Part shown: positions 18,578 through 29,328 of the stretch, piece after piece
Position numbering within the stretch: position 1 is the first letter of the stretch
Layout of the letters: the number at the start of each line of letters is the position of its first letter
NCBI GenBank assembly: GCA_016721085.1
Contig: JADKJI010000021.1
Location: 62,001-126,000 of the forward strand
Direction: 5' to 3'
DNA: 64,000 bases
From: Chitinophagaceae bacterium
GTDB lineage: Bacteria > Bacteroidota > Bacteroidia > Chitinophagales > Chitinophagaceae
The notes under the pieces: model-generated
The model's input: the letters and a program-made list of their open reading frames with translations, nothing else
Database searches by the model: none
Told to the model about the DNA's origin: nothing
Program-made: the position numbers and the translations under genes

Positions 18578-20104
18578 ATGCCAAAAATTTCTACCAAACT
18601 GTCAATCTACTTTTCTTTAAAGTCGTTATCGCTGTTTCTATTTCTTTTGTCTACTATTTCTGTAGTTGGACAGACTGCTTGTCCGGGATATCCGTCTATG
18701 CGGCAAAATAAAGTAAGTGGCATTTCTATTGGGAATGCGGCTTCGCCAAGGTTTAAAGGACTACTTGAATTTACTCCTGCGGGTTATAATCCTGCAGACG
18801 TAAATACTTTGTACCCAGTAATAATCTATTTCCATGGATTAGGCGCTGCAGGTCAGGGCACCAGTTCAGATTTGTGTACCATATTAAGTGACCAGACGAA
18901 TTCACTACCTGGTCGTATTGAAAGTGGTACTTTCCAGGAAGTGGTTAATTCAGGTGGTATTGACTATAAGTTTATTGTTATTTCTCCTCAGTATGTACAA
19001 TACGATTATGGCAACAACAATTATCCTTCTGCCAATGCAGTGGATTCGGTGATTGACTATGTTATAGCCAACTATCGTGTTAATATAAACCGCATTTATC
19101 TAACTGGTATGAGTACCGGTGCAAATATGGTAGTGGAATATGCAGGCAACAGTTTAGCCAGGGCACAGAGAATTGCAGGCGCATCTACTGCTTCAGTTTG
19201 TTCTGTAGTAGGAAGAACACCCAATACCAATTCAGCACCAACTAATATTGGGAATGCATCACTCCCTTTCACTTTTATTCAATGTGAAGACGATTCATAT
19301 AGTTGTTTCCCAGACATTCCTCAAACATGGTATAATGGAATTCTAGCTGCAAATCCTTCAGCAGGTACTTTCACAACGTTTAAATCCCTGATAAAGATTC
19401 CTGCTGTTCTTCCTCCAGTATGGCCACCAGCCAATATCAATGATTATTGTATGCCATGGGGGCACGATACATGGAGTCTTCTCTATAATCAATCGTATAA
19501 GATAAATGGAAAGAATTTGTCGGAATTCTTCATCACCTATCAGCGGAATATAAACCTTCCGGTGAAGCTGACAGACTATAGTGCCAGATTGGTTAATAAT
19601 AAAGTATACCTCAATTGGACAACCAGCAGAGAGGTAGATGCTGCCTCATTCATTATTGAAAGAGCCGGCGCCAATCAGCAGTTTACTGAATTAACAAGTG
19701 TACGAGCTGCAGGTAATGCCATTACAGATAAATCATATTCTGTAGTTGATGATCGTCCCGTGCAAGGCATAAATTATTATAGACTTGTTCAGGTAGATGC
19801 TGATAATAACAAGCATATTCATGAAACAAGGAAGGTGCTGAATGAAAAGGTACTACTTAAAGTAAAAGTGTTACCAAATCCGGTAAGTTCAGAAGTTACA
19901 GCTTATATAACCCTTTCAAGGCCTCAACAGGTTTCTGTAACCATTACAGATATGAGTGGAAAGGTATTGCAAATGAAAGCGGGTTATTATAAAGAAGGAA
20001 GTTCAGGAATCAGTTTGCCAACTGAATCGCTTGCAAGTGGTATATACTTGCTTCGTACAAATGGAGAAGACTTCTCAGATATCCAGAAAATAGTTAAGCA
20101 ATAA
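18578..20104 (+). CDS. Secreted PHB-depolymerase-like esterase with T9SS sorting domain
   Basis: Residues 1-31 form a signal peptide (start MPKISTK, ends VVGQ). An alpha/beta-hydrolase domain follows with the YFHGLG oxyanion segment and the nucleophile elbow GMSTGAN; the Asp and His come later (His in PWGHDTW). After it lie a beta-sandwich segment (FIIERAG) and a C-terminal T9SS type A sorting domain (PNPVSSEV ... GIYLLR). It should be exported through the type IX system to the surface or medium. The ATG at 18578 is preferred because the extra 36 residues of the longer frame are not signal-like. A paralogue lies at 27501-28931. Confidence 0.85.
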   Translation: MPKISTKLSIYFSLKSLSLFLFLLSTISVVGQTACPGYPSMRQNKVSGISIGNAASPRFKGLLEFTPAGYNPADVNTLYPVIIYFHGLGAAGQGTSSDLCTILSDQTNSLPGRIESGTFQEVVNSGGIDYKFIVISPQYVQYDYGNNNYPSANAVDSVIDYVIANYRVNINRIYLTGMSTGANMVVEYAGNSLARAQRIAGASTASVCSVVGRTPNTNSAPTNIGNASLPFTFIQCEDDSYSCFPDIPQTWYNGILAANPSAGTFTTFKSLIKIPAVLPPVWPPANINDYCMPWGHDTWSLLYNQSYKINGKNLSEFFITYQRNINLPVKLTDYSARLVNNKVYLNWTTSREVDAASFIIERAGANQQFTELTSVRAAGNAITDKSYSVVDDRPVQGINYYRLVQVDADNNKHIHETRKVLNEKVLLKVKVLPNPVSSEVTAYITLSRPQQVSVTITDMSGKVLQMKAGYYKEGSSGISLPTESLASGIYLLRTNGEDFSDIQKIVKQ

Positions 20105-20113
20105 GGATCGATA

Positions 20114-21012
20114 TCAGGTTTTCCTGCTAACCAAATAAACGCCGCTCACTATCAGTGCAGCGGCGATTATTTTATATATGGTGAATGATTCATTCAAAAA
20201 TATGAGTGCTATAGCAGCAGCAAAAAATGGTTGGGTATAAATATAAGTTCCAGTGACGCCAGCCCCTAAATGATGCACTCCATAAAGGTTAAAGAGGTAT
20301 GCAAAGAAAGTGGCGCCAATTACAATAAAGCCTACTGCGGCATATTCTTTCCATGTAAAGCTTCCCCAGTCTATAACTGAAAATTGTGACCACCCAATTG
20401 GAATTGTGAAGATCAGTCCGAATGTGAATATCCATCTTACTACATGAATGGGTTCATAGGCTAGCATCAATGGTTTTACTAGAATAAAGTATATGGCATA
20501 CGAGATGGCGTTGATGATGATGAAAACATCGCCCCAGAACATATCTGACCCGCTTACACCACCTTCTTTATGCAATGCCAACATTACCGCACCACTCACC
20601 CCAGCTATTAATCCTGCTACTTTATAATATAAGTAAGAGGCTCGGTTCCCAGCCAGGCCGCTAATCCTGTAATGAAAATAGGGGTAACCAATATCAACAG
20701 GGAAGCATGAATGCTCATAGTCATTGATAGTCCCTTGATGAATAAGGCCTGATTTATTACAATCCCTGTAATGGCACAAAGCACAAAACGACCGATATGT
20801 TTTTTCTGTATGGCAGCTTTTGTAGAAGAAAGGCTCCATAAGAGCCAGAGTAAAAGGGTACTTACTCCAACGCGAATCACATTCAATCCAAAGGGACCGA
20901 TGAATTTTTTTGTGATATACTGTACAGTGCTGAAATTAATACCGAAGATGAAATTGGCGGCAATAACAGCTGCATGCGCTTTTCCCTTTTTCAAACAGAA
21001 TAGTTTCGGCAA
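20114..21012 (-). pseudogene. EamA/DMT-family transporter, one frame break
   Basis: Two overlapping frames (20617-21012 and 20114-20839) together encode a ten-helix EamA transporter of about 300 aa, with the duplicated EamA halves (AANFIFGINF at the N-terminus, FLNESFTIYKIIAA near the end). The frame is lost at an AAA run (gene strand, window 20621-20623); one extra A rejoins TYIIK to VAGLIAG. No ATG is near the N-terminus: a TTG at 21012 or, better, a TTG at 20994 (giving MKKGKAHAAV) must be used, since a TACTTTTG box overlaps the first. It follows the glycosyltransferase gene by 16 nt. The substrate is unknown, and sequencing error is a likely cause of the break. Confidence 0.8.
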
Positions 21013-21028
21013 AAGTAGTATTTAGAAC

Positions 21029-22147
21029 TTATCCTTTTAATGCCTCGAGGGCGGCGGGGATTGTTTTTTTATATTGCTCCATATTACCTTCGAATTTCTG
21101 ATAATTGAATTGGGCTATTTTCTCCAATGCTGCTTTAATGCTGAAATCCTTTTGTTGAAGAAAGGGGGCAAATTGAATCGACTCTAATCTTTCTGCCAGA
21201 TATTCCTGCTCAGCCTGTCCAGGTGTTGGAATTAATAAGGATTTAGATCCGACACTTGCAAAATCCATTACAGATGTATAACCTGCTCTGCAAATAACAA
21301 ATCCCGCTTCACACAAATGAGTATTGAGTTCTTTAGCATCCAGATAATTGAAGATGGTGACATTGGAAGAACTACTGATTGAAGATGTTGGATCTGTTAT
21401 TCCTCTTACCAATATGATATTCCTTTGTATATGCGGTGCTTCCTGTAGAATTTTCTTCTCAAGTAAGGTTCTCTGCGGTTCTGGTCCCGATAAAAGACAT
21501 AGAATAGAATCGTTCTTTTTTTCGGTTATACAAGTATGTAATCTTGATAAACCTCCGAGATAGGTTACTGGAATAGGACAAGTTTTTTCAGGATGAGAGA
21601 GTAATCCGGCAAGATTGACGGCTCCATCTTCGAAGTCGGGTACCCAGCAATTGCTAAAGCGTTGAAGTATTTTATAGAGTTGTTTCTGTACTTGTTTATC
21701 AATCCATTTACCCAATCCTGTTTTAATTAATAGCTGATGTGTTATGAGAATGCTCTTCACCTGGCTATTGTAAAATCCATATCTGTTATCGGAAATGATA
21801 AAATCGGGGTTGGTTTCCGCCACTATTCGGTCAATCCATCGTTTTTCATACTTGATATTTGTCAATATTTTTGGAATCTGTAAAATAATTTTTAGGGTGG
21901 TGAACCAACCACTCCTTCCATAGGTTATTGAATAACCCCGTAACTCTTTGAAGACAAGATCAGGAAAGGCAGCCTTTAGAATTTTCTTTTGACTTGATTT
22001 ACAAGCTATTATTACCTTATAGTTAAGTTTCAGCAGGGTAGTAATGATAGGAATACTACGTGTAGTATGTCCCATACCCCAGTCAAGGGGAGCGTAAACA
22101 ATTAGCCCAGAGGCTATTTTACCAGTATTTTGGCATAATTCCGGCAA
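21029..22147 (-). CDS. MurG-like (GT28-fold) glycosyltransferase
   Basis: The 372-aa protein has the N-terminal GT-B signature PLDWGMGHTTR and, in the C-terminal half, the nucleotide-sugar binding pattern seen in GT28 proteins (ICRAGYTSVMDF, LLIPTPGQAEQEYLA). It is not the cell-wall MurG itself, which has different flanking motifs and a cluster context; related Bacteroidota proteins are annotated only as glycosyltransferases. It lacks a signal peptide and probably acts at the cytoplasmic membrane face. The EamA gene follows closely and may be cotranscribed. Donor and acceptor are unknown. Confidence 0.75.
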   Translation of the reverse strand: MPELCQNTGKIASGLIVYAPLDWGMGHTTRSIPIITTLLKLNYKVIIACKSSQKKILKAAFPDLVFKELRGYSITYGRSGWFTTLKIILQIPKILTNIKYEKRWIDRIVAETNPDFIISDNRYGFYNSQVKSILITHQLLIKTGLGKWIDKQVQKQLYKILQRFSNCWVPDFEDGAVNLAGLLSHPEKTCPIPVTYLGGLSRLHTCITEKKNDSILCLLSGPEPQRTLLEKKILQEAPHIQRNIILVRGITDPTSSISSSSNVTIFNYLDAKELNTHLCEAGFVICRAGYTSVMDFASVGSKSLLIPTPGQAEQEYLAERLESIQFAPFLQQKDFSIKAALEKIAQFNYQKFEGNMEQYKKTIPAALEALKG

Positions 22148-22202
22148 CGTATAATAATAATTATGACGTAAAATAGTTTTAAATTGGTAAAAATCAATTC
22201 TT

Positions 22203-22346
22203 ATGAAAAGGGTCCGTTCTCAGCACCTGATCATTTTGTTGTTACTCAGTATTTTTTTTGCATCTTGTGCAGGTAGCAGCCGCAGTATGGGAGGTTCTTC
22301 CAAGAAATGCGGATGTGGCTTGAACAAGGGATTTGTTGGTTATTAA
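22203..22346 (+). CDS. Tiny Cys-containing lipoprotein (47 aa)
   Basis: A 47-codon gene with an 18-20 residue hydrophobic signal and a lipobox (FASC|AG), so the mature lipoprotein is only about 26 residues: a Gly/Ser-rich linker followed by KKCGCGLNKGFVGY. The CxC pair and aromatic C-terminus suggest a metal-binding or structural tag, but no function is known to me. It starts ATG at 22203 and lies 12 nt before the next gene, with which it probably forms an operon. It is divergent from the glycosyltransferase. The real-gene call rests on the intact lipoprotein signal and operon spacing. Confidence 0.7.
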   Translation: MKRVRSQHLIILLLLSIFFASCAGSSRSMGGSSKKCGCGLNKGFVGY

Positions 22347-22358
22347 AATCTGATTGAG

Positions 22359-22607
22359 ATGAAAGTGCCTAATCGCGATATGCTTGTCCTGGTGAAGGAT
22401 GAATTTCTTAGTGACGATTCCATTCAACATGAGTTGGAAAAGATAAACCGTTTGTTGGTTTCATTTGAAACATCGGAGAATCTTTGCGCCGCTCATGAAG
22501 TATTTGATATGAATAGTTACAAGAAAGTCAGTAAAAAATCTAAGGTTCAGAAAATCCTTAATACTGAGGAACTGAAACCATTTATGTTTATTATCAATAA
22601 GAACTAA
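22359..22607 (+). CDS. Hypothetical 82-aa protein
   Basis: I do not recognise this small protein. It is soluble and charged, with an amphipathic helical middle (SIQHELEKINRLLVSFETS), a Lys-rich stretch and a C-terminal strand-like FMFIINKN. It begins 12 nt after the tiny lipoprotein gene and ends before a strong bidirectional terminator, so the two form a compact two-gene unit. Nothing in it suggests DNA binding or catalysis. Confidence 0.6.
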   Translation: MKVPNRDMLVLVKDEFLSDDSIQHELEKINRLLVSFETSENLCAAHEVFDMNSYKKVSKKSKVQKILNTEELKPFMFIINKN

Positions 22608-22625
22608 TCACATAAACTTATAATG

Positions 22626-22656
22626 AAAAGGAGGACATTGTCCTCCTTTTTTATTT
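22626..22656. terminator. Bidirectional terminator
   Basis: A 12-bp perfect stem (22626-22637 with 22639-22650) has A-rich left and T-rich right flanks, so it can serve both the plus-strand 82-aa gene and the convergent aminotransferase gene. Confidence 0.8.
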
Positions 22657-23918
22657 TATGCCCCTTCAATTTGCTCTAAAGCTTTTTTAAGTGATTGCAA
22701 CATATCGGGGATCTCTTCTATCTTACAAGTTCCTACACTAAGCCTGTACCATGGATTGTCTTTTTTACTTCCAAATGCATAGAAAGGCACAATAGCTATA
22801 TGGGCTTCATCAAGTATATATGCGGTTACTGATGACTGGTTGTCGAGCGTTTTGCCATTTTTAGTTTTTTTACCAGCAGCATCAATTTTTATAGTAAGAT
22901 AGATAGCCGCTTCAGGAGCAATGGCATCAACAGGTAATCCTTCTTTCTTCAACGCTTGAATGCCTTCAAAAATAAGCTGTAGCCTTTCTGCTACTGCTGC
23001 TTTGAAATGCACCAGATAGTTTTCAATTTCTGTACGTTGTGGTAGAAAACGTGTTAAGGCCTTTTGTTCTGCCATTGGTGCCCAGGTGCCTATATGTCCT
23101 AATATGGCTTTCATCTTATTGATGATGGTAGCCGGACCCATACTCCATCCCACACGAACCCCTGTTGCCGCAAACACTTTGCTGATAGCATCAATGAATA
23201 TAACATAGGGCTTTAATGCGGGTCGTAATGATACAGGGTTATAGTGTTCTATTTTGCCATAAGTAAGATGCCAGTACATCTGGTCGTACATTATGTACAG
23301 CTTTTTCTGATCGTCACTTCTGCGATTATTTTCTTCCAAAACAAGATCGCAGATAGCTTCCAATGCTTCTTTTGAAAACGTTGTACCCGTTGGATTCTGA
23401 GGAGAGCAAAGAGAGATAAGTGTCGCTTCTTTTATAAATGGCTTTATAGATGCAGCAGTAGGCATGAAATTATCTTCGGCCTTTGCTTCAATCATCAAAT
23501 GTTCGCCTTCTACAAAATGTGTATAGTGATTGTTATTCCAGGAAGGAACAGCATAAATAATCTTATCGCCTTTATCGCAGATTGCCCTGAATGTGGCATA
23601 TATAAGTGGCCGGCCACCAGAAGCTACTAATATTTCATCGGTGCCATATTCTAATCCTTCCCACTCTTTAATGAATTTGCTCAAAGATTCACGAAGATCC
23701 AGATTGCCTTCAGCTGCAGGATAATTAGTGAAATGCTGTCTGTAAGCAGTAATTATTTCTTCCTCCAATGCAGATGGAATGGGAAATATCGAAGGATCAA
23801 AATCCCCAACAGTGAAATTATAGATCTTTTCACCCTGACGAATTTTTTCGCGGATCTCACCTCCCAGTTTTACAATTTCTGAGCCTATGAGAGTTTCGGA
23901 TAGATGGCTGAGTTTCAT
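22656..23918 (-). CDS. Class I/II pyridoxal-phosphate aminotransferase
   Basis: The 420-aa protein has the fold-type I aminotransferase pattern: a substrate-binding N-terminal segment, SLCSPQNPTGTTF, the PLP-binding lysine in DAISKVFAATGVRVGW, and the conserved Arg near the C-terminus (WYRLSVGTC). It resembles aspartate/aromatic aminotransferases; exact substrates are uncertain. The gene stands alone between two terminator-like hairpins. Confidence 0.85.
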   Translation of the reverse strand: MKLSHLSETLIGSEIVKLGGEIREKIRQGEKIYNFTVGDFDPSIFPIPSALEEEIITAYRQHFTNYPAAEGNLDLRESLSKFIKEWEGLEYGTDEILVASGGRPLIYATFRAICDKGDKIIYAVPSWNNNHYTHFVEGEHLMIEAKAEDNFMPTAASIKPFIKEATLISLCSPQNPTGTTFSKEALEAICDLVLEENNRRSDDQKKLYIMYDQMYWHLTYGKIEHYNPVSLRPALKPYVIFIDAISKVFAATGVRVGWSMGPATIINKMKAILGHIGTWAPMAEQKALTRFLPQRTEIENYLVHFKAAVAERLQLIFEGIQALKKEGLPVDAIAPEAAIYLTIKIDAAGKKTKNGKTLDNQSSVTAYILDEAHIAIVPFYAFGSKKDNPWYRLSVGTCKIEEIPDMLQSLKKALEQIEGA

Positions 23919-23954
23919 GAGTCAAAAATAACCTAAAAGTTTAAGCTTTTGAGA

Positions 23955-24068
23955 GTTCAATAGGTTCCAATTGTTCAATAGGTTCCAAAGGAAAGTCCTG
24001 CTGACACAAGTCAAACCTTGTATCAGCAGGACTTTATAACTTACTACTTATTACTTATAACGTATTAC
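23955..24068. repeat. Direct repeat, hairpin and heptamer array
   Basis: Three structures lie side by side: a 16-nt exact direct repeat (23955-23970, 23973-23988), a hairpin with a 13-bp outer stem (23992-24004 with 24023-24035), and five in-phase heptamers of the type TTATTAC (24034-24068). The hairpin could terminate the sortilin-like gene on the minus strand. The heptamers match in style the arrays at 32.7, 49.5, 50.5 and 53.3 kb. Confidence 0.75.
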
Positions 24069-24083
24069 TTCTCTTGCCTTGCC

Positions 24084-27000
24084 CTACTGAATCGGACTGT
24101 AATCCTTAAACAGGTTTATCTTAGTCGATTCCACTTGTTTTCTATACTCCTTCCATTTTCCTTCGAACAAGCTGTTGGTTCTTTGTACAGCAATGTCGAT
24201 TTGTTTTTCTGCAATGGCCAGCAATCTTTCTTCTTGTTCACCAGGAACTACTGGTTTGGCGCCAATATATTGGTTAGCTTCCTGTACGCGGGTCATCACT
24301 GTTGGGTCCTGTGAACGACTAATGCCCTGACGATCGGAAGTTTTACCACTTATGAACTCACGAATCAGTTTTACTGAATCTTGTAAAGCTCTTGTAGTCT
24401 TTCTTAATGAGTCTGCCTCTTTACCTTCTACATTTTGCAATTGGGCCGACATCTTACTAAGCAAGTCAGAGGCTTCAGTTAAACGGTCCATTGACTCAGT
24501 AAGCTTGTCTGTGCTTTTCCTTAAACGGGTAGCCATTGCTCTCTGAGCCTTTTTAACATCATTCTTATTACCAGATCTTGGATCATCTTTTACAGTGATG
24601 AAGGTTGAATCTGATTCTCTTCCCATTGTGATAACCATTTTGTAGGTGCCGGGGAATACGGATTGTCCGCCTGGCTCTGGACTACCTGGTCTTGGTTTTG
24701 GTGAACCTGGTTGGCGGAAGCCTTTTTCTTCCATACCCCACCATGCTCTGTTGAAACCTGAGTCTATCCTCCAGCGAGTGGTTCTTATCAATTCGTTTTG
24801 CTCATTATAGATTCTTACCCAAACGCTATCTCTTGAGCCACCGCCCATGCCACCACGACCACCTCCAAATCCACCACGGCCACCGCCACCACCTTGTCCT
24901 CCGCCTCCCTGACGACCACCGCCACCACCTGCAGGAGGTGCAACGGCTTCAGTTGGTGCTACAGCAGCAGTACGAGCACTATCTCTTCTTGGTGCTTCTG
25001 GAAGTTTGTTGATGAAGAAAGAAATAGCAGCCCCTCTTCTGCGGTTTTCAGCATCCCAAAGACCGGCAACGCTCCATTCATATCCTTTAGCTGGCAAATA
25101 ATTGGCTTGATAGGCATCGGGTGCAGCAAATACGGTAAGGTTTTTTGCAGGTACACCTTTAGTGGAAGCAAGTTTGCGTAATGGTCTTATATCATCCAAT
25201 ATCCATAATGAACGTCCAAATGTGGCAATAGCCAAATCAGCTTCCCTTTCCTGGATAGCGAGATCGTATGTTGAAACGGAAGGATATCCGTTTTTCCATT
25301 GCTGGAAGGTTGCGCCATTATCAAGACTTACCCAAAGTCCATGTTCTGTTCCTGCAAAAATCAGGTTGGGTTCAGTTGGGTCCTGAAGTATACAAAGCGC
25401 ATATCCTCTAACTTTAGTTTCGTCGAGCAAACGGGTCCAGGTTTTTCCGAAATCAGTTGTTCTGAATACATAAGTTTTGAAGTCGCCACGGCGATAATCA
25501 TTTGCCACTACAAATGCTTCACCAGCCGAATGACGGGAGGCTTGTATTTGTGGCACCCAGGCACCAATTGGCATTCCTGGTATTTTTCCTCTGAAATTGG
25601 TCCATGTTTTTCCTCCGTCTGTTGTGAGTTGAACATTTCCATCATCGGTTCCTACCCATATAACACCGCTTTGTTTTGCTGAAGGGGCAATAGTGATGAT
25701 GGTGTTGAATGTTTCAGCACCTGTAATATCAAGAGTAAGTCCACCTGTTTCATCCTGTCTTTGTTGTTCAGGATTGTTCATGGTAAGGTCGGGAGAGATG
25801 GTTGTCCAGGCCTGCTCCTTTGTTTGTACTCTTATGAAGAAACTGGCTTCCATAATACACGGTTTTGGTATCGAAGGGATCTTGTGCAATGGCAGAGTTC
25901 CAGTTAAAGCGAAGTTTTACATTGATATCGATAGTTGGAGGTTTTATATACCATCTTTCGCCAGTAGTCACATTTTGTTTTCCAACAGAGCCACCCTGGC
26001 TCATTGAATAAACCCAATTGTTATCATCCGGATCGGGCATTACATCAAAGCCATCACCACCACCAACATTATCCCAATAATAGTTTCTGATGCCACCGTT
26101 TGTCCACGTATAAGCAGGGCCTCTCCAGCTTCCATTATCCTGCATACCGCCCATTACATTATAAGGGATTTGGTTGTCTACATTGATATGATAGAATTGA
26201 CCCACAGGTAGTTTTTCATCAAATGTCCAGTTAGCTCCGCGGTCGCGCGAAATACCTAATCCACCATCATTACCATCGAGAATATAATTCGGGTCATTTG
26301 GATTGATCCACCAGGCATGGTGATCGGGATGGATACCGCTATAAGGTATGAGTGTTTGGAAAGAACGGCCACCATCTTCACTAAATGTTACTGTGGAATG
26401 TATATCATAGATCCTGTTTTCATTTTTTGGATCTACATATATTTCCTGATAGTAGAAGGGTCTGTCTGTAATTTGAGCAGGATCGCTGTTTACCAATGTC
26501 CACTTGAAACCACCATCATCACTCTTATAGAATCCGTTTTTTGTAGCTTCTATTTTAGCGTACACTCTTGTAGGCATGCTTCGTGAAAAAGCAATACCTA
26601 TTCTTCCAAGTGGTCCTTCAGCAATACCATCATCCTTGCTCAGCTTCTTCCATGTCTTTCCTCCATCAACAGTTATGTACATTCCACTTCCGGCGCCACC
26701 GCTTTTGAAAGTCCATGGCTGACGACGATGCTGCCACATAGAAGCGATGAGTTTATTTGGATTAGAAGGATCCATAACCAGATCAGCACAACCTGTGGTA
26801 TCATTTACATACAACACTTTTGTCCAGGTTTCGCCACCATCTGTTGTTTTGAATACGCCACGGTCGGGATGTTCTCCATAAGGGTTACCAATGGCTGCAG
26901 CATAAACCACATTTGGATTCGTAGGGTCAATTACTACCCTGTGTATGTTCCTTGTTTTTTCAAGGCCCATTTTCTTCCAGGTCGTTCCACCATCCAATGT

Positions 27001-27366
27001 CTTGTAAATACCTTCACCTATGTTTAAGGAGTTTCTTGGATTTCCTTCTCCGGTTCCCACCCAAACAACAGAGGGGTTGCTTTGCTGGATGGCAATAGAG
27101 CCGATGTTTAAAAGAGGCTGTTCATCAAAAACGGGATTCCATTCCAGACCGCCATTCACTGTTTTCCAAACACCACCTGATGCCGCTCCGATGTAAACAG
27201 TGTTAGGGTTGCTGACTACACCATCAATGGCAACAATACGGCCGCTCATGCCGCTTGGTCCAATGTTTCTGGGTTTCCAATTTTTAAAATGTGTATTGAG
27301 GTTTACTGTTTGTGATTGTAAACCGGATGCAGCGAAGAGTGCTGCTAACAGAAAGACTTTTCTCAT
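24084..27366 (-). pseudogene. Secreted sortilin/BNR-repeat beta-propeller protein, one frame break
   Basis: Two overlapping frames (25768-27366 and 24084-25889) together give about 1,090 aa. The start has a signal peptide (MRKVFLLAALFAASGLQSQ). At least six BNR/sortilin-type blades follow (repeated SxDGGxTW as in TVNGGLEW, TLDGGTTW, TTDGGETW, SDDGGFKW), forming VPS10-like propellers. After them come a Gly/Arg-rich linker and a C-terminal helical region. One extra G near 25809-25814 breaks the frame; removing it rejoins STNKGA to WTTISPDL. Such proteins are common exported Bacteroidota proteins annotated as exo-sialidase-like or WD40/YVTN/BNR-like; catalytic activity is not evident. Confidence 0.8.
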
Positions 27367-27436
27367 TAGTGCTAATTTTGTGCTCTAAATTTACTCGCTT
27401 TGAGGGATAGCCAGTAATATATTTCATGAATGGGTG

Positions 27437-27489
27437 CTATAAAAGATAAAGGGTCGCCTGAACTACAGGCAACCCTTTATCTTTTATAG
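27437..27489 (-). terminator. Long hairpin terminator
   Basis: A 24-bp stem with one mismatch (27437-27460 with 27466-27489) and a 5-nt loop lies after the second T9SS esterase on the minus strand and ends in a T-rich segment. Confidence 0.7.
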
Positions 27490-27500
27490 TAAACAGGGAA

Positions 27501-28931
27501 CTAGTTCCTGATGAATTTTTTTACTTCAGTAGTATTGTTGCCACTTATTTCAAGGGTATAAACACCTTTTGTAAGGGTATTGATATTGATTCCGAAAGAA
27601 GCATACCCTGAGCTGAAATTAGCCGACCAGTTACGAAGGGTGCGACCATTGATATCGCGGATAACGAACTGCAAGCGTTGAGCAACATCAAGATCGAAGT
27701 TCAGTTGAATATTATTGTTCGAAGGTATCGGCGATAGCACAAAGCTATTTCCAAAACTACGGTTCACTATTTTCCTGATATCATAAATCTCTTGTTGCTT
27801 ATCGAGGTTTACTAATGATAACCTGTAATAACTGGTGCCTTTTAATGGTTGTGGATCCTGGAAAGAATAGGATTTTGTGGTGGTTGAATTACCAGCTGCG
27901 GTAACTTGACCAATCGGCTTAAACTGTAAATCAGCTCCCGCCCTTTCAATGATGAAATAGGCTGAGTTTGATTCCTGTGTAGTTGTCCATTTCACTACAA
28001 CCTGTTTATTGGCTGTTGATACATCGTAAGTATCAAGGTTTACAGGCAAGGTACCCTGAGCGAAATTTCTTGAATATTGAATCATCCATTGGGTGATGTT
28101 CATGTTGTTTTCCTTGTACGAAGAATCGTAGGTGTCATACCAGATATCGTGGGGGAAACCTTGGTTGTACGTAATTGTGAGCGTATATTTTGCCATTGGG
28201 TCACCGGGAGGTGAGTAGTTATTGATGGCACCTGCCCAGTTTACGGTGTTGCCGGCACCACAAGTATTATCTGCTGCACAATGAAGTCCCCAGTAGCGAA
28301 TTTTTTGGCTCCCAATATTGCTGGCGCCCGATGTATTGGAGGAGTTACAGGTTGCTAAAGGAACAATTGCTGCAATACGGTTAGCATTTGTAGCTGATGA
28401 ACTCATATAATTCATAATCAGGTCAGAGCCGGAGCTAAGGCCTGTAAGGTATATTCTGTTTATATCAACTCTGTAATTGGCAATGGCATAATTAATCAGG
28501 GATTGAATATCTCCAGAATTCACTGTTCCAAATGAAGTGATTTGAGGGGTAAGTACTATAAACGAATAGGGTTGTCCATTTGAATATACGGTTTCAGAAA
28601 CCCTGCCTTGTTCAATTTCATAGGAAAGAACCGCAAACAGCATAGCAAAGGGCGTCTACCGATTGTCCATCCCCTACCGAACCTACTCCATGAATGAAAA
28701 GGATTAATGGATTTTTTTTGTTGGGTTTGCATTATACCCCGCTGGCAATATTTCAGCATATCCTTTTATGGAATTGGATACATTAACGCCAGGTACAAAG
28801 CGGTTACGTGTAATGGGCACCCAACATATCGAACACTGATTGGTTTGGGCTTGAAGAAGGGTGCTGGCGTCGGTTAACAGTACAACAAAGAGAATAAAGA
28901 ACAGAAGTCTTGTTTTAGTAAAAAGAATCAT
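27501..28931 (-). pseudogene. Second T9SS-secreted PHB-depolymerase-like esterase, two frame breaks
   Basis: Three minus-strand frames (28704-28931, 28556-28759, 27501-28643) form one gene of about 475 codons. It has a signal peptide ending LLQAQ, an alpha/beta-hydrolase domain (oxyanion segment LFIHGVG, nucleophile elbow GLSSGSD, His in FPHDIW), then the same FIIERAG beta-sandwich and T9SS sorting domain as the esterase at 18578. The first break is at an A8 run (gene strand) near 28709; the second is near 28645. Single-base changes restore the frame at both, so base-calling error is likely. Confidence 0.75.
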
Positions 28932-29328
28932 AGCCTTATTTTAATAAAGTAATACAATAGATACGCGATCCTGATTGTGATTGGAAAAAGAGTAAATACA
29001 GGGAAGCGGATGAGTTGTTTTCGAAGGGTAGGGGAACGAGTCGGCAGGCTGCAAAAAAGTGCAATTTCAGTGCCACAACCTGTTTTGTTTAACCTTTAGT
29101 TCCTAACATTTGTGGGTTTCTGGAAGCATGTATTTTTGTTATTGAAAGATGGAAAAGCATTCAATTTCCCGGCTGGACGGCTTTTTTTGAAATCATGACC
29201 GGGAAAAACCGTTTTAGGGGGTGATTTCCAAGCTATTTCCCTGATATTATTGGGGTATCTTCGCAAGGAATTAACAGCTTTCACGTTGTTATTTCGATAA
29301 ATTAGATATTTATTCGCTGTTACTTACC
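28932..29328. other. Divergent intergenic region
   Basis: This 397-bp region separates the minus-strand esterase from the plus-strand thioredoxin-like gene. A near-consensus -7 box TATCTTCG at 29256-29263 could serve the plus-strand gene with a leader of about 60 nt. I see no strong hairpin and no convincing small ORF; the 62-codon minus-strand frame at 29096-29284 has no supporting features. Confidence 0.4.

Noticed and set aside
20140..20170. Hairpin CGCCGC...GCGGCG near the end of the broken EamA gene
   Set aside because: It lies within the coding region (Ala/Gly-rich end) before the stop codon and has no T tract in the gene's direction, so it is better explained by codons.
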